From NCBI RefSeq assembly GCF_004363725.1, contig NZ_SNZF01000037.1, positions 1 through 33,831 on the forward strand: a stretch of DNA of 33,831 bases, written 5' to 3'. The notes under the pieces are model-generated. The model was not told where the DNA came from and ran no database searches. It saw nothing but the letters and a program-made list of their open reading frames with translations. The translations under genes and the position numbers were made by a program. This document shows positions 31,664-33,831 of the stretch, piece after piece. The first letter of the stretch is position 1. Every line of letters begins with the position of its first letter. The stretch is from Aquamicrobium defluvii (GTDB lineage Bacteria; Pseudomonadota; Alphaproteobacteria; Rhizobiales; Rhizobiaceae).

Positions 31664-32587
31664 TCAGCGAGACGTGACGAAGCGTTCCAGCTTGCCAAGC
31701 GTTTGCAGTCCCAGTTCGACTGCGCCGAAGCCCTTCGCCTCCTGGAACTCTGCTTCAGTGCTGAACACCATGCCCAGAACCACCTTCGTCGCTCCGTCCT
31801 GCTCCTCGAACGAGGCCCATGCATCGGCATGCTTCGGGCCGTTCTCGCCCCAGAGCAGCGTGTAGGCGATCCTCTCCCCGGCCCGCACATCGGTATAGAG
31901 ATGGTGATTGGGGAAGACCGTGCCATCCGGCGCAATCATGTCGAACACCCATTCACCGTCCTTTCGCAGGTCGATCCTTTTGGTACGGCAGGAAAACCCG
32001 TCCGGCCCCCACCATTGCGGCAGCGTGTCGGCGTTCATCCAGGCGTTCCAGACGACGCTCCGGGACGCTTGAATCACCCGTTGCAGCACCATTGTCCGCC
32101 GCGACGTCGCCGCGAGATTGTCCAGCCCGGCATTGAAACCCTGCCGGTAGCCGGGCTCCATGTTCCCGGCCAGCGAGGAGAGCTGGACCGTGACGACGAG
32201 CCGGCTGCGCTCATCCGTTCCAGAGAAACCGGCCGTCACGAGGGCTGCCGATTTCGTCACGCCATCACAAGAGATCAACTCGTAGTTCACGCTGCGCACC
32301 GTCGGCTGCAATTCCAGCCAGCCGCACTCACATCGTATGTCCGGCTGCCCCTCTACCTTGCAGAGCGAGACTTCGCGGCCGCCCACCCTGGTGTCGGCCT
32401 CCAGAAATTTCACCGCAACCGAGGGCGTCGGTGCAGACCACACAGCCCTTGCGGCAGGGGCCGTCCAGACATGCCACAGCACGGACCGCGGTACAGGCAG
32501 ATCGCGCTCGAAGGTCAAGGTCGCGAAACCGTCTGCCGCAGGATGATCCACCGCAGGCGCATTTTCGGGGTTCTGCCTCGATTTCAT
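31664..32587 (-). CDS. Two-domain SRPBCC/AHSA1 protein
   Basis: A 307-aa protein with two helix-grip (START-like) AHSA1 modules in tandem: about 22-160 (FERDLPVPRSVLWHVWTAP) and 166-304 (RVIQASRSVVWNAWMNADTLPQWW). Single-domain relatives are usually about 150 aa. Each module forms a hydrophobic pocket for an unknown small ligand. The second has the typical WWGPDGF turn; the first is more divergent and holds CxC (86-88). ATG 32587 overlaps the stop of the ArsR gene (ATGA), a pairing often seen between ArsR and AHSA1 proteins. No enzyme activity can be assigned. Confidence 0.88.
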   Translation of the reverse strand: MKSRQNPENAPAVDHPAADGFATLTFERDLPVPRSVLWHVWTAPAARAVWSAPTPSVAVKFLEADTRVGGREVSLCKVEGQPDIRCECGWLELQPTVRSVNYELISCDGVTKSAALVTAGFSGTDERSRLVVTVQLSSLAGNMEPGYRQGFNAGLDNLAATSRRTMVLQRVIQASRSVVWNAWMNADTLPQWWGPDGFSCRTKRIDLRKDGEWVFDMIAPDGTVFPNHHLYTDVRAGERIAYTLLWGENGPKHADAWASFEEQDGATKVVLGMVFSTEAEFQEAKGFGAVELGLQTLGKLERFVTSR

Positions 32588-32925
32588 TTCTTGCGCTCCT
32601 TCATCGCTTTCATCGCGAATGCTTCCAGCCGGTCGAGCCGGGCCTTCCATATGGCCCGTTGTTCATCGAGCCATGTCCGGATCGGCTCCAATGCCTCCGG
32701 CACTATGGCGCAGGTGCGCACCCGCCCATCCTTCGACGAGGCAATCAGGCCCGCCTCCTCCAGCACAGAAAGGTGCCGCATCACGGTGGGCAGCCGCAGG
32801 CCCGTGGGCTCGGACAAATCCGTGACCCTCGCCGGGCCTTCCACCAGGCGGGTTACGATCGAGCGACGCGTCGGATCGGCCAGCGCATGGAAGAGTCGCG
32901 AAAGATCGGGATCATGCTTAGTCAT
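32584..32925 (-). CDS. ArsR-family transcriptional regulator paired with AHSA1 protein
   Basis: A 113-aa winged-helix repressor. LSRLFHALADPTRRSIVTRL begins the fold, and the recognition helix lies in LRLPTVMRHLSVLEEAGL. It has only one cysteine (RVRTCAI), so it is not a classical metal sensor. A Lys-rich tail (AMKAMKERKK) ends it. ATG 32925 is preferred by family alignment, with ATG 32946 possible. It is translationally coupled to the AHSA1 gene, and a 12-bp inverted repeat lies 35 bp upstream, probably its own operator. Confidence 0.88.
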   Translation of the reverse strand: MTKHDPDLSRLFHALADPTRRSIVTRLVEGPARVTDLSEPTGLRLPTVMRHLSVLEEAGLIASSKDGRVRTCAIVPEALEPIRTWLDEQRAIWKARLDRLEAFAMKAMKERKK

Positions 32926-32959
32926 GCAGCTAACTATCACATGCATCTCCGGGACCGCA

Positions 32960-32991
32960 AGGAAAACTTAGACGATACGCTAAGTTTTCCT
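32960..32991. promoter_or_regulatory. Candidate operator: 12-bp perfect inverted repeat upstream of the ArsR-AHSA1 pair
   Basis: AGGAAAACTTAG (32960-32971) and CTAAGTTTTCCT (32980-32991) are perfect reverse complements with an 8-nt spacer. It lies 35 bp before the arsR start on the minus strand, where a promoter should be. The size and AT-rich ends fit an ArsR dimer site. A terminator is less likely because no gene reads into it from the plus strand. Confidence 0.6.
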
Positions 32992-33154
32992 GTTTCGGCG
33001 CCCTGAAACCCGCTCGCTCTACCTTTGTGGCGCCATCCCTCCTGCACCGAAGGGACCGGGACCATGCCGCAAAGCGCCGCCGACCAGGACCCCACATGAG
33101 CGGCCGTTCGGCAACTGGCGCCAAGCGCGCAGCCGCCTCCGGCCTGGAAAGGGC

Positions 33155-33382
33155 GGCTATCGGCGGGAACACGTCCGTGCCTTTGCCCAGCACGTCGAGG
33201 TCGCAGACGACGCGATCTACATCAAAGGAAGCAAAAGCGTCCTGTTGCGAACGCTGGTAGCCACAAAGGGAGGGAAAACGGCGGGAATCGGCATTCCGGG
33301 TTTTATACCGAAATGGCGGGCCATGCGGGATAGCGATGAGAACTATATCCACTCCATAGCCCTCCATAACCCTCCAAAATAA
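33155..33382 (+). pseudogene. C-terminal remnant of a site-specific serine recombinase
   Basis: In one frame, about 75 codons run to TAA 33380-33382 and read YRREHVRAFAQHVEVADD, then IKGSKSVLLRTLVA, then PKWRAMRDSDENY. I recognise this as the end of the large recombinase (resolvase/invertase family) proteins common in Rhizobiales. No start codon, catalytic serine domain or DNA-binding domain is present upstream, and the frame before 33150 has no family resemblance, so it is a truncated relic. The match is from memory; a protein search would settle it. Confidence 0.6.
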
Positions 33383-33688
33383 GCCTAAGGGACCGCAAAG
33401 CTGGCTGAAAGCCATCAGATGCCCGCTTAGCGCCCAAATGTCGGTCGTTTGAACAGATCGCCGGCCATCCCGAAAGCTGCCGTTCGGTTGGACAGCCGTA
33501 TTGTGGATTTCTATCCGCCGTTGTCGGATATGCAGTTCCACTTCCTGGAACGGTTTGGTCCAGGCCTTGTTCAGCTGGGCTTTTCGGCTCTGATGGTTTC
33601 GACCTTGGCCAAGGGGTTCCTAACCGGGCGCTTCTACAATACACTTCGAGATCAAGTCGCGTGAGCGACAACTAATTCCGGAGGTGGT
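33383..33688. other. Gene-free stretch in mobile-element debris
   Basis: About 300 bp without a gene I can support. A 71-codon frame (33449-33664, plus) contains LAKGFLTGRF, which resembles a short block of aldo/keto reductases, but the rest does not fit, so it may be another fragment or chance. Confidence 0.4.
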
Positions 33689-33728
33689 ATAGATTCGGCT
33701 GTAGCAAACAAAAAATGACCGAATCTAT
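33689..33728. repeat. 10-bp inverted repeat next to the IS-like end
   Basis: ATAGATTCGG (33689-33698) and CCGAATCTAT (33719-33728) are perfect reverse complements separated by 20 nt that include AAACAAAAAAT. It ends 8 bp before the presumed end of the IS21-like element. It could be a hairpin left by another element or a preferred target. Confidence 0.5.
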
Positions 33729-33736
33729 CTTTCGAT

Positions 33737-33831
33737 TGTTGATTTCCGCTGAGAGCTGACCCGGGATTTTCGCCGAGAAGTGACCCGCCTTCATGTATGG
33801 TTTGGGTCTTAGGTTTTGGTCAAGGGGCGGC
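33737..33831 (+). mobile_element. Apparent left end of an IS21-family element, cut by the window edge
   Basis: The sequence from TGTTGATTTCCGC at 33737 carries two direct repeats of 17 bp, CGCTGAGAGCTGACCCG (33747-33763) and CGCCGAGAAGTGACCCG (33771-33787), 24 bp apart and identical at 14 of 17 positions. Multiple internal repeats at a TG-starting end, before an istA gene, are typical of IS21 elements, and the GAGAxxTGACCC wording matches rhizobial examples I recall. No transposase is visible before the window ends. Confidence 0.5.

Noticed and set aside
32960..32991. Inverted repeat as a rho-independent terminator
   Set aside because: It ends in TTTTCCT, but no gene reads into it from the plus strand, and on the minus strand it lies upstream of arsR where a promoter belongs; operator preferred.
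32930..33541. 203-codon minus-strand frame near the right end
   Set aside because: No recognisable domain, unusual composition, and it lies opposite the recombinase remnant and across the operator-like repeat.
33449..33664. 71-codon frame with an aldo/keto-reductase-like LAKGFLTG block
   Set aside because: Only about ten residues look familiar and the flanks do not fit the family, so it is not called a gene.
1..33831. tRNA, rRNA, tmRNA or CRISPR arrays
   Set aside because: No T-arm GGTTCGA-type block in a tRNA-like context outside coding sequence, no rRNA-like sequence, and no regularly spaced direct repeats were seen.

Overview
The window is about 33.8 kb of GC-rich chromosomal DNA from an alphaproteobacterium, almost certainly order Rhizobiales (Hyphomicrobiales) and most likely a Mesorhizobium, Nitratireductor or Aquamicrobium-type Phyllobacteriaceae. 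The evidence is the gene set and order (rpoZ-rsh-pyrE-acpS-lepB-rnc-era-recO, dapA-smpB, cysS-cimA), lineage-typical families (TIGR02301, DUF2339, short phosphatidylserine decarboxylase plus PssA), and palindromic intergenic repeats of a rhizobial style. Placement is from protein resemblance recalled from memory; no search was run.

Layout. 1-213: gene-free and hairpin-rich. 214-4124 (minus): membrane lipid pair psd-pssA, preceded by a Cys-rich ArsR regulator driving an Atm1-type ABC exporter. 4232-6490: LysM/Ig-like envelope protein (minus), divergent from a LOG-family nucleotide hydrolase (plus). 6497-12491 (minus): cysS, a VOC protein, a GFA/CENP-V protein, proline iminopeptidase, citramalate synthase and a RarD transporter, tightly packed and partly overlapping. 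12871-13023: a 50-aa basic protein. 13095-13862 (minus): a SRAP/HMCES DNA-crosslink protein whose last five residues look like a sliding-clamp binding motif. 13977-17674 (plus): Nudix hydrolase, TIGR02301 protein, two hypothetical proteins, YgfZ and an HD hydrolase. 17815-28349 (minus): the long housekeeping run from rpoZ to recO and a DUF2339 membrane protein, with an AhpD-like gene inserted between era and recO. 28624-29864 (plus): a NYN-domain protein followed by a family-5 uracil-DNA glycosylase. 30011-31397 (minus): dapA-smpB. 31664-32925 (minus): ArsR plus a double-AHSA1 protein. 33150-33831: mobile-element debris (a serine-recombinase C-terminal remnant and the apparent end of an IS21-like element).

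How the genes fit together. Most are core functions: phosphatidylethanolamine synthesis, isoleucine precursor synthesis, tRNA charging, stringent response, pyrimidine and CoA/ACP metabolism, protein export, RNA maturation, trans-translation and lysine/peptidoglycan synthesis. Several genes deal with nucleic-acid or nucleotide damage (SRAP, Nudix, HD hydrolase, UDG, RecO, NYN). Two ArsR modules (metal export; AHSA1) have visible inverted-repeat operator candidates.

I do not see a clear-cut new multi-gene system such as a defence island or biosynthetic cluster. The points most worth checking are the clamp motif on the SRAP protein, the strong terminator directly upstream of rsh, the two ArsR modules, the AhpD-like insertion with its own promoter palindrome, and the mobile right edge.
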